A DNA stretch of 64,000 nucleotides from CAWKGC01 sp963849005 (GCA_963849005.1 CAWKGC010000024.1:62001-126000); one strand, 5' to 3'; shown: positions 19,219 through 28,391, numbered from the stretch's first letter. Numbers and translations are program-made. The notes: generated by a model from the letters alone, not told the origin.

Positions 19219-20193
19219 TCACTCGGTAGTGATCTTGGCGGCGCGGATGACGGCCGCCCACTTGTCGATCTCGGCCTTGAGGAACTTCCCGAACGCCTCC
19301 GGCCCGGCAGGCTCGACGACGGCGCCGAGCGCATGCAGCTTTTCGCGAACGCCCGGGTCCTGCAGCGCCTTGAGGATCTCGGCGCTGAGCTTCGCGACGA
19401 CCTCCTTCGGCGTCTTCGCCGGGACCACGAAGCCCCACCACACGGAGGCATCGAATTCCGCCACGCCCGCTTCCTTGAAGGTGGGCACGTCGGGCAGGAG
19501 CTCGAGGCGCTTGTCGCCGGAAACCGCCAGCGCGCGCAGCCGCCCCGCCTTCACGTGCGGCGCGGCCTCGATGGGATTGATCAGCATGAAGGTGATGCGA
19601 TCTCCCATCAGGTCGGTGAGCGCCGGCGCGCCGCCCTTGTAGGGCACGTGCAGTGCGTCGAACTTGGCCGACGACTTGAAGAGCTCGGAGGCGAGGTGCC
19701 CCGAGCCGCCGGCTCCGGCGGTGCCGTAGGTGAAGGCGCCGGGCTTGGCGCGCGCCGCCGCAAGGAACTCCTGCAAAGTCTTTGCGCCGGAAGCGGCGGG
19801 CACCACGAGCACGAGCGGCGCGTAGCCCACGAAGGCCACTGGCGCGAAATCGCGCAGCGTGTCGAAGGGCAGGTCCTTCGTGAGCGTCATGTTGGTGGCA
19901 AGGCCGTTGGCACCGAGCAGCGCGGTGTAGCCGTCGGCGGGCGCCTTGGCGACGAAGTCCGCGCCGATGTTGGCGTGCCCGCCGGGCTTGTTCTCCACGA
20001 TGACGGGCTGGCCGACCTGCTCCGATACGCGTTGGCCGATCACGCGGGCGACGGTATCGACCGCGCCGCCGGCAGCGAAGGGAACGATGACCTTGATTGC
20101 CTTCGTCGGATAGGACTGCGCGTGGGCAACGGGCAGGGCGAGGCAGGCGCCGACGAGCAATGCCCCGGCGAGAGTGGACAGCCTTGTGTTCAT
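19219..20193 (-). CDS. Bug-family tripartite tricarboxylate transporter binding protein
   Basis: A 324-residue intact Bug protein. The signal peptide MNTRLSTLAGALLVGACLALPVAHA is followed by SYPTKAIKVIVPFAAGGAVDTVAR, DALHVPYKGGAPALTDLMGD and LPDVPTFKEAGVAEFDASVWWGFVVP. It lies between the galB-like gene and the first RraA gene on the same strand, so it probably delivers the carboxylate substrate of this cluster. Confidence 0.93.
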   Translation of the reverse strand: MNTRLSTLAGALLVGACLALPVAHAQSYPTKAIKVIVPFAAGGAVDTVARVIGQRVSEQVGQPVIVENKPGGHANIGADFVAKAPADGYTALLGANGLATNMTLTKDLPFDTLRDFAPVAFVGYAPLVLVVPAASGAKTLQEFLAAARAKPGAFTYGTAGAGGSGHLASELFKSSAKFDALHVPYKGGAPALTDLMGDRITFMLINPIEAAPHVKAGRLRALAVSGDKRLELLPDVPTFKEAGVAEFDASVWWGFVVPAKTPKEVVAKLSAEILKALQDPGVREKLHALGAVVEPAGPEAFGKFLKAEIDKWAAVIRAAKITTE

Positions 20194-20230
20194 GTCGTGC
20201 TCCTTGGAAAGTGCCGGAATGTTTTTCGGA

Positions 20231-20909
20231 TCAGGAAACGCGCGACAGGTCGCAGCCGCGCGCCTTCAGCATCTCGTCCACCCACTTGCGGTCCCAGGTG
20301 CCGGCGGCGATGGCGACGAGCGTCGCCTGTTCCTTGCGGTTGTGCGCCTCGGTGGCCGTGATGACGCGCTCGGCATCCTCGGGCGAGATCGCGACGATGC
20401 CATCGTGGTCGCCGGCGACGAGGTCGCCCGGATGCACCACCATCCCGCCCACCGACACCACGACGTTGATCTCGCCGGGACCGTCCTTCCACGGGCCGCG
20501 GTGCGTGACGCCGGCCGCGTAGACCGGGAAGTCACCCTCGGAAAGCGACTCCGAGTCGCGGATCGCACCGTCGATGACGATGCCGGCGACGCCGCGCTTC
20601 TCGGCCCAGCCGCACATGAGCTCGCCCACGATCGCGTTTTCCAGCGCGCCGCCCGCATCGACGACGATCACGTCGCCCGGGCGCCGCCATGTCGATCGCC
20701 TTGTGCACGATCAGGTTGTCGCCGGGGCGCGTGCGCACCGTGAAGGCGGTGCCGACCATCCTGCCCGACCGGTGGAAAGGCTGCAGGGCGGCGCCGTGTC
20801 CGCGCAGCATGTTGTCGCTCAGGTTGGAAACCGGAAGCGCGCGAAGGCGCTCCAGAAGTTTCGGGTCCGCGCGCGCGGGACTCGGGAAGATGCGAAAGCC
20901 GATGCTCAT
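20231..20909 (-). CDS. RraA-like aldolase/decarboxylase, one frameshift
   Basis: RraA-fold protein; homologues include 4-carboxy-4-hydroxy-2-oxoadipate (CHA) aldolase and oxaloacetate decarboxylase. It has VSNLSDNMLRG near the N-terminus and, after a one-base insertion near 20683 (DMAAPG/DVIVVDAGG), ENAIVGELMCGWAEKRGVAGIVIDGAIRDSESL, which carries the metal/substrate GxxxxxxRD pattern. Corrected length is 225 residues. It is followed by Bug and galB-like genes on the same strand. Confidence 0.87.
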
Positions 20910-20919
20910 GGTGCTGCTC

Positions 20920-21582
20920 CTATTTCTTCAAGAGGTGTTCGTAGTTTGCGCCCATCACCTCGGTGATCGGGCTCCCCTGTTGCAGCGCCGCGGCCATCGC
21001 GGCCTCGCGCCCGGCGATGTACTCGGCTGCATCGAGGACGGTGGCGATGTCCCCGGCACGGATGAAGACGGCGGCGCTCGCATCGGCGATCACGTAATCT
21101 CCCGCGCTCACCTGCACGTCGCCGATCTGCACCGGGATGTTGGTTCCCAGTTCGACGATCCTCCCGCGTGCCGTGCGCGACGTGCAGGCTCTCGCATAGA
21201 CGGGAAAGTCGTAGCCCTTCGCCTCGTCGATGTCGCGCACCGGGCCGTCGGCGATCACGCCGGCGACACCGCGCAGCTTCGCGCCCAGCGTGAGTATCCC
21301 GCCCCAGCTGCCCGCGTCGACGCCGCTCCTTTGCTCCACCACGATGATGTCGCCGGGCCCTGCGGCCTCGACTGCCGTCGTGCCCAGGTGGCGCACCGGT
21401 CCTGTGGCCGGCGTGCCCACGCCGAGCTTCACAGTCACGACACGGCCGGCGATGCGGCGGGGAGCGGAGAGTTGCAGGAGCCCCGTCACCGCACCGGCGA
21501 GCCCGAGCTTGTCCAGTGCGTCGGAGACGGCGCAGCTGTCGAGACGGGCGAGCCGTGCGACGTTCGGATCAGGGGCGACCAT
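20920..21582 (-). CDS. Second RraA-like aldolase (CHA aldolase/oxaloacetate decarboxylase type)
   Basis: An RraA-family protein with SCAVSDALDKLGLAGAVTGL, PGDIIVVEQRSGVDAGSWGGILTLGAKLRGVAGVIADGPVRDIDE and FPVYARACTSRTARG. The GVIADGPVRD segment holds the conserved Arg-Asp. It differs markedly from the neighbouring copy, so the pair is not a recent duplication. ATG 21582 is chosen; an upstream TTG at 21603 that overlaps the preceding Bug stop (TTGA) is a possible coupled start. Confidence 0.88.
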   Translation of the reverse strand: MVAPDPNVARLARLDSCAVSDALDKLGLAGAVTGLLQLSAPRRIAGRVVTVKLGVGTPATGPVRHLGTTAVEAAGPGDIIVVEQRSGVDAGSWGGILTLGAKLRGVAGVIADGPVRDIDEAKGYDFPVYARACTSRTARGRIVELGTNIPVQIGDVQVSAGDYVIADASAAVFIRAGDIATVLDAAEYIAGREAAMAAALQQGSPITEVMGANYEHLLKK

Positions 21583-21599
21583 GGCTTCGGCGCGCCCGG

Positions 21600-22565
21600 T
21601 CAATCGACCCTGGCGTTCGACTTCTTCACCACGGCCGACCAGCGCGGCACCTCGGTCCTGATGAACGCCGCGAACTCGGCCGCGGTTCCCGGCACCACCG
21701 CCGAGCCCATCTTCGCCAGGCGCTCGCTCACCTCGGGGCTCGCGATGATCTTGCGCAGCTCCGCGTTCAGCTTGTCGATGATTTCCGGCGGCGTGCCGGC
21801 CGGGGCGAACAGGCCGTACCAGTTGGTCAGGTCGAAATCGACCGCACCGGACTCCATCATGGTCGGGACGGCCGGAAGCGAGATGGAGCGCTTGGCGCCT
21901 GTCGTGGCGAGGGGCCGCACGCGATTGGCCTCGACGAAAGGTTGCAGTACCACCGTCGACTCGAACCCGACCGGCACCTGCCCGCCGACGACATCAGAGA
22001 TCGCGGGCCCCGACCCCTTGTAGGGAACGTGCAGCAGATCCAGCCCATAGGCGATCTTGAGCATCTCGCCCGCGAGGTGCTGCGGGCTGCCGCTGCCCGC
22101 CGAGGCGAACGCGTACTTCCCGGGCGACTTCTTCACCAGCGCGACGAACTCCGCGAAATTGTTGGCCGGCACCGACGGATGGACGTAGAGGACGGAGGGC
22201 ACAAGGGCTACCAGTATCACCGGCACGAGATCCTGCGACGGATCGATGTTGAGCTTGTAGAGGTTCGGATTGATCACCACGCCCGTGTTGTTGCCCAGGA
22301 GCAGCGTGTAACCATCGGGCTTCGCGCGCGCGACGAATTCCGTGCCGATGTTTCCGCTCGCCCCGGCCTTGTTGTCCACGATCACCGGCTGCCCGAGCGC
22401 GGCCGTCAGTTTCGGCGAGAGCAGGCGCGCGAGAATGTCGGTTGTCCCGCCGGGCGGGTAGGGCGAGACGATCTTGATCGGGTGGGCGGGATAGTCCTGG
22501 GCCATCGCCGGCGCGAGCGCGGTGGCAACGGCGATAACTGCCGTACATGCAATTCGCGAAAACAT
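21600..22565 (-). CDS. Bug-family tripartite tricarboxylate transporter binding protein
   Basis: An intact Bug protein with signal peptide MFSRIACTAVIAVATALAPAMA, then DYPAHPIKIVSPYPPGGTTDILARLL and LLHVPYKGSGPAISDVVGGQVPVGF. ATG 22565 is supported by GGAGGAG 8 bases upstream on its strand. It is the first gene of the leftward cluster (Bug, RraA, RraA, Bug, galB-like) and is divergent from a LysR gene, the usual arrangement for inducible Bug operons. Confidence 0.94.
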   Translation of the reverse strand: MFSRIACTAVIAVATALAPAMAQDYPAHPIKIVSPYPPGGTTDILARLLSPKLTAALGQPVIVDNKAGASGNIGTEFVARAKPDGYTLLLGNNTGVVINPNLYKLNIDPSQDLVPVILVALVPSVLYVHPSVPANNFAEFVALVKKSPGKYAFASAGSGSPQHLAGEMLKIAYGLDLLHVPYKGSGPAISDVVGGQVPVGFESTVVLQPFVEANRVRPLATTGAKRSISLPAVPTMMESGAVDFDLTNWYGLFAPAGTPPEIIDKLNAELRKIIASPEVSERLAKMGSAVVPGTAAEFAAFIRTEVPRWSAVVKKSNARVD

Positions 22566-22690
22566 GGTGTTTCTCCTCCCGCTGGCGAAAGTCGGAACTG
22601 CTTCGAGCTTGCCCATGCCGATAATTGCATCTCCGATAATTCGAGTCCAATATATATTTGACGTTCCAGTCATATGAAGGCGCTATAAGC
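22566..22690. promoter_or_regulatory. Divergent LysR/Bug control region
   Basis: The 125 bases between the two divergent starts are AT-rich for this genome. They hold a direct repeat CCGATAATT at 22618 and 22633, 15 bases apart, plus ATATATATTTGACG. The spacing suits side-by-side LysR contacts. This is the likely control point of the cluster. Confidence 0.5.
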
Positions 22691-23626
22691 ATGGACATCC
22701 GCCAGCTGCGATATTTCGTCGCGGTCGCCGAGGAACTGAACTTCAGCCGCGCGGCGGAGCGCCTGCACATGAGCCAGCCGCCGCTCAGCCAGCAGATCAA
22801 GGCGATGGAGGTGGAACTGGGCACGGTCCTGCTCGAACGCACGCGCCGCAAGGTCGAGCTCACGGATCCCGGGCGGCTTTTCCTCGATCACGCCCGCTCG
22901 ATGATCTCGCAGATGGACGGCGCGGGCGACGCGGTCCGTCGCGCGGCGCGCGGCGAGGCGGGCGAGATCCGCATCGCCTTCACGGGATCGGTCCCGATGG
23001 CCGAACCCTTCCCGCGCTTCATCCAGGCGTTCCGCGAGCGCCATCCCGGCGTGCGCGTGGAAATGGGGCACCAGTCCTCGGGTGCCCAGTTGCAGGCGCT
23101 TGCCGACCGGCAGATCGACGTGGGGTTCCTGCGGCCCTCGCACCACTTCGCGCCGGGGTCGGACGTTGCAGTGCGCCGCATCTGGGAGGATGAGCTGAAG
23201 GTCGTGCTTCCCGCGGGCCACCGGCTGGCGCGCGCGCGCGGCGGCGTGCGCGTGGCCGACCTTGCGGACGAACCCTTCATCCTCTTCCCGCGCGGGATCG
23301 GATGCGGGCTCTACGACCACGTGATGACTTTATGCAGCCAGGCCGGCTTCGCGCCGCGCATCGTGCAGGAAGCGCGCGAGGGCGTGACGATCCTCGCGCT
23401 GGTGGCCGCGGGCACCGGCATCTCGATCCTGCCGGACACCTATCGCCACGCGAGCATCCCCGGCACGGTGCTGCGGCCGCTCGCCTCGCCCGCGGCGAAG
23501 AGCCGGCTGCTGCTGGCATGGCGTGCGGCGGAGAAGTCGCCGCTGGTGAAGCGGTTCGTGTCGATGGCGGAACGCTGGCCGGGGTTCGCCTCGTCGCGCC
23601 CGCGCGCCCGCGCGGTTGACGCCTGA
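22691..23626 (+). CDS. LysR-family transcriptional regulator
   Basis: The N-terminal winged helix-turn-helix (MDIRQLRYFVAVAEELNFSRAAERLHMSQPPLSQQIKAME) is a textbook LysR start. The effector-binding domain fills residues 90-300. ATG 22691 is chosen because this motif starts there. It faces the Bug gene and probably activates the leftward operon in response to a pathway intermediate; the effector is unknown. Confidence 0.95.
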   Translation: MDIRQLRYFVAVAEELNFSRAAERLHMSQPPLSQQIKAMEVELGTVLLERTRRKVELTDPGRLFLDHARSMISQMDGAGDAVRRAARGEAGEIRIAFTGSVPMAEPFPRFIQAFRERHPGVRVEMGHQSSGAQLQALADRQIDVGFLRPSHHFAPGSDVAVRRIWEDELKVVLPAGHRLARARGGVRVADLADEPFILFPRGIGCGLYDHVMTLCSQAGFAPRIVQEAREGVTILALVAAGTGISILPDTYRHASIPGTVLRPLASPAAKSRLLLAWRAAEKSPLVKRFVSMAERWPGFASSRPRARAVDA

Positions 23627-23654
23627 CGGTCCCCACTTTTCAAGGAGCATGACC

Positions 23655-24464
23655 ATGCGAGGCTTTCTCCCGAAATTGCTGCTCGCGGTGGCCGCCGGTG
23701 CGCTTGCGACCGCGGGGTACGCGGCCGAGCCTTCATCGCCTGAAGCGGCCGCGCGCGCCGCGCTGGCGCCCACCGGCACGTTGCGCATCGCCGTCTATCC
23801 CGGCACGCCGACCTCTCTGGTCGCGGACGCTCCCGCGACGGAAAGGAAAGGCGTCGGCCACGACCTCGGCATCGCGCTGGCCAAGCGCCTCGGCGTGCCC
23901 TACGAGGTCGTCATCCATGCGAAGAACGTCGACGCGCTGGACGCGGTGAAATCGGGCAACGCGGATTTCGGCTTCACGAACGCCACCGCGGCGCGCATGA
24001 AGGACATGGACTTCGGCCCGCCGCTGTTCGCGGTCGAGCAGGGGTACATCGTGCCCCCGGGGTCGGTGATCGCCAGGACCGAGGACGTCGATCGTGCCGG
24101 GATGCGCGTCGCGGTAGTCCAGGGCAGCACCTCGGACAGCGTGTTGTCGCGGGAGCTCAAGAACGCGACCGTGATCAGGGCGCCGACCATCCTGGCGGCG
24201 CGCGACATGCTGGCCGCGCGCAAGGTGGACGCGTTCGCGACCAACAAGGCGATCCTCTTCGAAATGTCCGACTCGCTGCCCGGCTCGAGCGTGCTCGACG
24301 GGCGCTGGGGCCTGGAGAATTTCGCGATTGCGGTTCCGAAAGGCCGCGAGGCGGGGATGCCCTTCCTGCAACGATTTTCAGCAGACGTCGTGTCCGATGG
24401 CCAGGTGAAGCGTGCCGTCGAGCGCGCGGGCCTTCGCGGCACCGTCGAGCCGGCGCAGCGCTGA
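23655..24464 (+). CDS. Periplasmic amino-acid-type (SBP_bac_3) solute-binding protein
   Basis: The signal peptide (MRGFLPKLLLAVAAGALATAGYA) is followed by GTLRIAVYPGTPTSLVADAP, GVGHDLGIALAKRLGVPYEVV and NADFGFTNATAARMKDMDFGPPL, as in ABC polar amino acid binding proteins. ATG 23655 lies 7 bases after AAGGAG and is preferred to ATG 23649. No permease or ATPase gene is adjacent, so it may serve a remote transporter or act in sensing. A related gene is at 49052. Confidence 0.85.
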   Translation: MRGFLPKLLLAVAAGALATAGYAAEPSSPEAAARAALAPTGTLRIAVYPGTPTSLVADAPATERKGVGHDLGIALAKRLGVPYEVVIHAKNVDALDAVKSGNADFGFTNATAARMKDMDFGPPLFAVEQGYIVPPGSVIARTEDVDRAGMRVAVVQGSTSDSVLSRELKNATVIRAPTILAARDMLAARKVDAFATNKAILFEMSDSLPGSSVLDGRWGLENFAIAVPKGREAGMPFLQRFSADVVSDGQVKRAVERAGLRGTVEPAQR

Positions 24465-24515
24465 CGCCGCGGCCGCGCCGTTCGGCTGGCAACCGGGAAA
24501 GATCGGGGGAAGGCC

Positions 24516-25346
24516 ATGGACTTGCAGGCGATCGCCAGCGAAATGAAGGCCGCGCAGGACGGGGTGACGCAGGTCGCGCCATTCACGTCTCGAATCGCCG
24601 GCTTCGACATTGCCGCGGCATACGAGGTATCGCACCTCATCCACCGCGAGCGAGTCGCAGCCGGATTCGTTGCGGTCGGCCGCAAGATCGGTTTCACGAA
24701 TCCCGACATGTGGGCCCGCTACGGCGTGCGCGAGCCGATCTGGGCCTGGGTCTATGACGCCACCGTGGTCCGGGAAGCCGCGCGGCGCGAGACCTGCGAT
24801 ATCGCGCGATTCACCGAGCCGAAGATCGAGCCCGAGATCGTATTTCACTTCCGCGCCGCGCCGCCGGCCGGCGCGGACCTCGATGCGATCCTTGCCTGCA
24901 TCGACTGGGTCGCGCACGGCTTCGAGATCGTGCAGTCGCATTTTCCCGGCTGGAACTTCCAGGCGCCGGACACGGTGGCGGACTGGGCGCTGCACGGTAC
25001 GCTGCTGGTGGGCGAGCCGCAATCTGTCGAGCGGCTCGGGCCGGAACTGGTCGCGGCGCTCGCTTCATTCTCGGTAGCCTTGTCCTGCGATGGCAGGCTG
25101 GTCGAGGAAGGCGTCGGATCGAACGTGCTCGGCAGCCCCCTCTCGGCGATCGCGCACCTGGTCGCGGTGCTGGCGAGGCAGCCCCGATACGAGGGACTGA
25201 AAGCCGGCGAGATCGTCACGACCGGCACGATCACGACGGCGCAGGCGATTCACGCCGGCGAGACCTGGACGACGCAAGTCCGCGGGATCGCGCTGCCGGG
25301 ATTGCGCGTGCGCTTCGCGGACGGCGGGGAAACGGCGGGCCGCTAG
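24516..25346 (+). CDS. 2-keto-4-pentenoate hydratase-like enzyme (MhpD/FAH superfamily)
   Basis: A 276-residue protein with AAAYEVSHLIHRERVAAG, GRKIGFTNPDMWARYGV, a metal-binding EPKIEPEIVF, WVAHGFEIVQSHFPGW and the C-terminal VTTGTITTAQAIHAGETWTT, all as in hydratases that add water to 2-hydroxypenta-2,4-dienoates, or the related 4-oxalocrotonate decarboxylases. It supports a meta-cleavage-type pathway in this cluster. Its stop overlaps by 3 bases the stop of the convergent FabH-like gene. Confidence 0.88.
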   Translation: MDLQAIASEMKAAQDGVTQVAPFTSRIAGFDIAAAYEVSHLIHRERVAAGFVAVGRKIGFTNPDMWARYGVREPIWAWVYDATVVREAARRETCDIARFTEPKIEPEIVFHFRAAPPAGADLDAILACIDWVAHGFEIVQSHFPGWNFQAPDTVADWALHGTLLVGEPQSVERLGPELVAALASFSVALSCDGRLVEEGVGSNVLGSPLSAIAHLVAVLARQPRYEGLKAGEIVTTGTITTAQAIHAGETWTTQVRGIALPGLRVRFADGGETAGR

Positions 25347-26453
25347 GCGGCGAGCGAAGGATCGAGCCCGGGCGATGCACCGCCCGCGCCCTTGCGCGCC
25401 ATGATGTCGCGCACCATCTCCAGCGCCGTCTTCTCGCAGGGCGGAAGCTCCACGGGCGACTCCGACTTCGGCGTCACGCGCTCTCCCCAGCGGATCACGT
25501 GCGAGCACCAGGTGAGCCCGCCGCCGAACGCGGGCGTGAGGATGTTGGCGCCCGGCTTCACGCGGCCGTGCTCGAGCGCATCGACCAACGCGACCGGCAC
25601 CGTGGCCGCCGACATGTTGCCGTAGCGCTCCACGGTGAGGTGGACCTTTTCCATCGGCGCGCCGACGTGCTTGGCCACCGACTCGATGATGCGCAGGTTC
25701 GCCTGGTGCGGCACGACGAGGTCGATGTCCGAGACGTCGAGCCCGGCGCGCTCGAGCGCCTCCTTCGACGCCGCCGTCATGCCGGTGACCGCCTTCTTGA
25801 AGATCTCGCCGCCGTCGAAATCCCAGCGCGTGTCGCCGAGGGTGACGTGCGAATTGGTGTAGGCCGCGCCCATGCCGCGCACGCGCAGGATGTGGCGCGA
25901 GTCCGCGTAGCAGCCGAGCTTCTCGGCCAGCACGCCGGCGGGCTCCTCCGAGCGCTCGATCACCACCGCCGCGCAGCCGTCGCCGAAGAGCACCGCGACG
26001 CCGCGATTGGTCCAGTCCATGAAGGGCGATATGCCTTCGACGCCGATCACCACCGCGTTCTTCACCACGCCCGTGCGCACCATCGCGGTGGCGCTGGAAA
26101 GGCTGTAGAGGAAACTCGTGCAGGCGGTGTTCACGTCCATCGCGGCGGCGTGATGGGCGCCGAGCAGCTTCTGCACGCCCGAGGCCGCGTTGGGCACCTG
26201 CTCGTCGTAGGAGCAGCTGCCGAAGACGACGAGCTCGAGCGCTTCCGGGTCGAGCCCGGCGCAGGCCATCGCGCGCGACGGCGGCCACGTGCGCGAGCGT
26301 CGTCACCGGGACGTGCGAGATGCGCCGCTCGCGGATGCCGGTGCGGCTGACGATCCACTCGTCGGTGGTGTCGAAGAGGGTGGCGAGGTCGGCGTTGCTG
26401 AGCACGGCCGGGGGCATGCACTTGCCCCAGCCGGTGATGGCGGCGTAGGTCAT
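25343..26453 (-). CDS. 3-oxoacyl-ACP synthase III (FabH)-like thiolase-fold enzyme, one frameshift
   Basis: KAS III fold of 369 residues after correction of a one-base insertion near 26277 (AHVAAV/RAMACAGLDPE). The triad is visible: Cys in VNTACTSFLYSLSSA, His in VPHQANLRI and Asn in ERYGNMSAATVPVAL. It stands alone, without other fatty-acid synthesis genes, so it may be a second KAS III or a beta-ketoacyl synthase of a special pathway. It is the last ordinary gene before the integron and starts 22 bases from the integrase remnant. Confidence 0.88.
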
Positions 26454-26474
26454 GGGGAGCGGGAAGGCGATCTT

Positions 26475-26777
26475 CTAATTGGAATGCCGCCTAGTTTGCC
26501 TCACGCGGCGTGATCGTGCTTGGATCGCGGCCTTGGCCTGGTTCTGCGTGGCCGCGGCGACATTTCGCTCGACGGCGAGATGGGTGAGAAAGCCCTTTAC
26601 CTCCTCGGCGCCCATTTCGCGCGGATGCCGCAGGCCATGGAAGCGCACGAAACAGCGTGCCCAGTACGCGTAGGCTTGCTCTGTCTTGAGGCTGTAGTGG
26701 CGCAGCCGCACCGTGTCCCGGATGCGGTCGAGGAGCTTCCTTTCCTGGGGTACTTCGGGAGTTGCCGGGTTTGCCAT
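26475..26777 (-). pseudogene. intI: Integron integrase, truncated to its N-terminal SAM-like domain
   Basis: The reading from ATG 26777 gives LDRIRDTVRLRHYSLKTEQAYAYW, then FVRFHGLRHPREMGAEEVKGFLTHLAVERN and VAAATQNQAKAAIQ. This is the IntI N-terminal core-binding domain. Homology ends near 26535; the next 20 residues (ARSRRVRQTRRHSN) are unrelated and a stop follows. The catalytic domain with its Arg-His-Arg-Tyr residues and the IntI-specific insert is gone, so it cannot recombine. It reads away from the cassettes, the normal integron layout. The deletion joins intI directly to the FabH-like gene. Confidence 0.93.
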
Positions 26778-26822
26778 TTCCGTTATCTCGCATCCTGGAA
26801 AATCAGAACGCGGATCAAGCAA

Positions 26823-26894
26823 TTGGCGTTGACCGGGTTTTGTTAGGCTGACAGACTGGTTGCGCTTATCATTACTTTCAACTTCTATTTATAG
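26823..26894 (+). other. attI-like recombination site and possible cassette promoter
   Basis: The junction GTTAGCT at 26894 is the left core of the first cassette; cassette 1 ends in the exact complement AGCTAAC at 27532. Upstream lies a GTTAGGC at 26842, which may be an extra integrase-binding box. A candidate cassette promoter reads TTGCGC (26860), 17 bases, TTCTAT (26883). The attI assignment rests on position next to intI and on core pairing, not on similarity to a known attI. Confidence 0.65.
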
Positions 26895-26972
26895 TTAGCT
26901 CGCGCCAGCGGGTAGGCTTCCACGCAGTCATTGGATTCGTAGGGCAGCGATGTACTTCAAAGGAGGTAACAA

Positions 26973-27455
26973 ATGTTCAAAGCGTTAGCAGTTGCGATCG
27001 GGTTGACTTTCATTGCGCAGATTGCGGCTGCCGACGACCGAGCAAGACTTGTCGGTATCTGGAAACTATTATCTTCGGAGAGCGAGTTTCAGGACGGCAG
27101 TCCGCGTCGCGCTGTCATGGGCCAGAATCCAACTGGATACCTCGTCTTCACGGCTGAAGGCCGAATGATGGCGGTACTTGAAGGCGAGGGGCGTAAGCGT
27201 GCGCAAACAGATCAGGAGCGCGCAGCCTTGTTGCAGACGATGGTGGCCTATACAGGCATATATCGTTTGGAAGGTGACAAGTGGATCACGAAGGTAGATG
27301 TTTCCTGGAACCCGGCTTGGCACGGTACGGACCAAGTGCGCTTTTACAAGATTGATGGGGATCGGCTCCAAGTGACAACGGCTTGGGGGCCAAACCCCTT
27401 CATTCCTGGGGCCCCGACCACGCGTGGTGTCCTCATGTGGGAACGGGCAAAGTAG
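26973..27455 (+). CDS. Cassette 1: secreted lipocalin-like domain protein
   Basis: A 160-residue protein with signal peptide MFKALAVAIGLTFIAQIAAA and a lipocalin-like domain: LVGIWKLLSSESEFQDGSPRR, GYLVFTAEGRMMAVLEGEGR, YRLEGDKWITKVDVSWNPAWHGTDQVRFYK. Such small periplasmic beta-barrels probably bind lipophilic ligands; the ligand is unknown. ATG 26973 follows AAAGGAGG. A clearly related gene is in cassette 11 (33497). The cassette runs from 26895 to attC1. Confidence 0.85.
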   Translation: MFKALAVAIGLTFIAQIAAADDRARLVGIWKLLSSESEFQDGSPRRAVMGQNPTGYLVFTAEGRMMAVLEGEGRKRAQTDQERAALLQTMVAYTGIYRLEGDKWITKVDVSWNPAWHGTDQVRFYKIDGDRLQVTTAWGPNPFIPGAPTTRGVLMWERAK

Positions 27456-27531
27456 AACCGCGCGTTTTCTCAAATCGACAACGGTTGAGGGTATCTTTTG
27501 CCTCGGTCGCTTCATTGTCGCAGGAGGCGCC

Positions 27532-27592
27532 AGCTAACTTTAGCTGCAGCGGACGCGCATGAAGCCGCGCGCCGCTGAGCAAAACGTTAGAC
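27532..27592 (+). repeat. attC1
   Basis: A 61-base site from AGCTAAC to GTTAGAC. AGCTAAC complements the cassette 1 lead GTTAGCT at 26894. Inner arms TGCAGCGGACGCG and CGCGCCGCTGA pair. Confidence 0.88.
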
Positions 27593-27597
27593 ATCAC

Positions 27598-28263
27598 TTG
27601 AAAGTGCGTCGCAGCTCGGTCGGCCTATTCACCGCAGTCGCCGCTGCATTCGCGGGAGTGTCGGCACGCGCTATTGAGGTGACGCCGCCACCGACCTGGT
27701 CTGACGAACTCCCCGGCGAGGGAACGTTGGCGAAGCAGCCCGTGGTCGGTTTGTCCATGGGCCGCACCTTTGTGCGGCTTGAGAAGACGACTCTTCATTC
27801 CATTCTTGAACTCGCTCGAGTAGGTGCTATTGGAGAGCGAGGAGACGGTGGAGGGCACATCTCTTTTGTCTGTTTTACCGACGAGGCATCTTCGCCGCGT
27901 TCCCGCATTTGGCTCCTGTCAAACGCAATGGGAAATCCCGACAAACGGATCATCGAAGTGAATGCAGTCGTTTTATCTAAGCATGACCAGGCAACCGAGG
28001 CGTGTCCCAAATTGCCTACCCATCTGCGACCCGTTGCACTTGATCGCGGAATCTGGCTCGGAACTTCGATAGACCTTTTAACGAACAAACTCGGGCGGCC
28101 CTCGGGAGTCTTTGGCGGGTGGCACACATTCAATTACTTTGGCACCTCGCCGGGGCCTTATCACGGCGGTATCGTAAACTTTGACGTAATCAGTGTTTTT
28201 GGCGCGCAAATCGAAAGAAAGCGAATCAACGCTCTCCGGGCAACCAGAGTTACGAGTTACTAG
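27598..28263 (+). CDS. Cassette 2: secreted protein of unknown function
   Basis: I do not recognise the family. TTG 27598 is chosen as start because it gives a clean signal peptide (MKVRRSSVGLFTAVAAAFAGVSARA); the longer reading from 27559 starts inside attC1. The mature part of about 195 residues has FVRLEKTTLHSILELA, GGHISFVCFTDEASSPRSRIWLLSNAMG and GIWLGTSIDLLTNKLGRPSGVFGGWHTFNYF, which suggests a small periplasmic or outer-membrane-associated fold. One Cys pair may be oxidised. The stop lies 4 bases before attC2. Confidence 0.65.
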   Translation: MKVRRSSVGLFTAVAAAFAGVSARAIEVTPPPTWSDELPGEGTLAKQPVVGLSMGRTFVRLEKTTLHSILELARVGAIGERGDGGGHISFVCFTDEASSPRSRIWLLSNAMGNPDKRIIEVNAVVLSKHDQATEACPKLPTHLRPVALDRGIWLGTSIDLLTNKLGRPSGVFGGWHTFNYFGTSPGPYHGGIVNFDVISVFGAQIERKRINALRATRVTSY

Positions 28264-28267
28264 TGAT

Positions 28268-28363
28268 GCCTAACAACGCGTTGGAGCGGATCGTGGAAAA
28301 CCGTGGCGCGCTATGTCATTGCGAGTCGGCATCCTGGCCGGCCGCTCAACTCGGTCGTTAGAG
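28268..28363 (+). repeat. attC2
   Basis: A 96-base site from GCCTAAC to GTTAGAG. The inner blocks GCGTTGGAGCGG and CCGCTCAACTCGGTC are shared with attC5, 7 and 9. GCCTAAC differs by one base from the complement of the cassette 2 lead GTTAGAC. Confidence 0.92.
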
Positions 28364-28391
28364 GTTGCGCAAGAACCGCCGTGCCATATGA

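Noticed and set aside
26842..26848. GTTAGGC as the true attI/cassette-1 junction
   Set aside because: The first cassette ends in AGCTAAC, the complement of GTTAGCT at 26894, not of GTTAGGC; so 26894 is the better junction and 26842 may be an accessory box.
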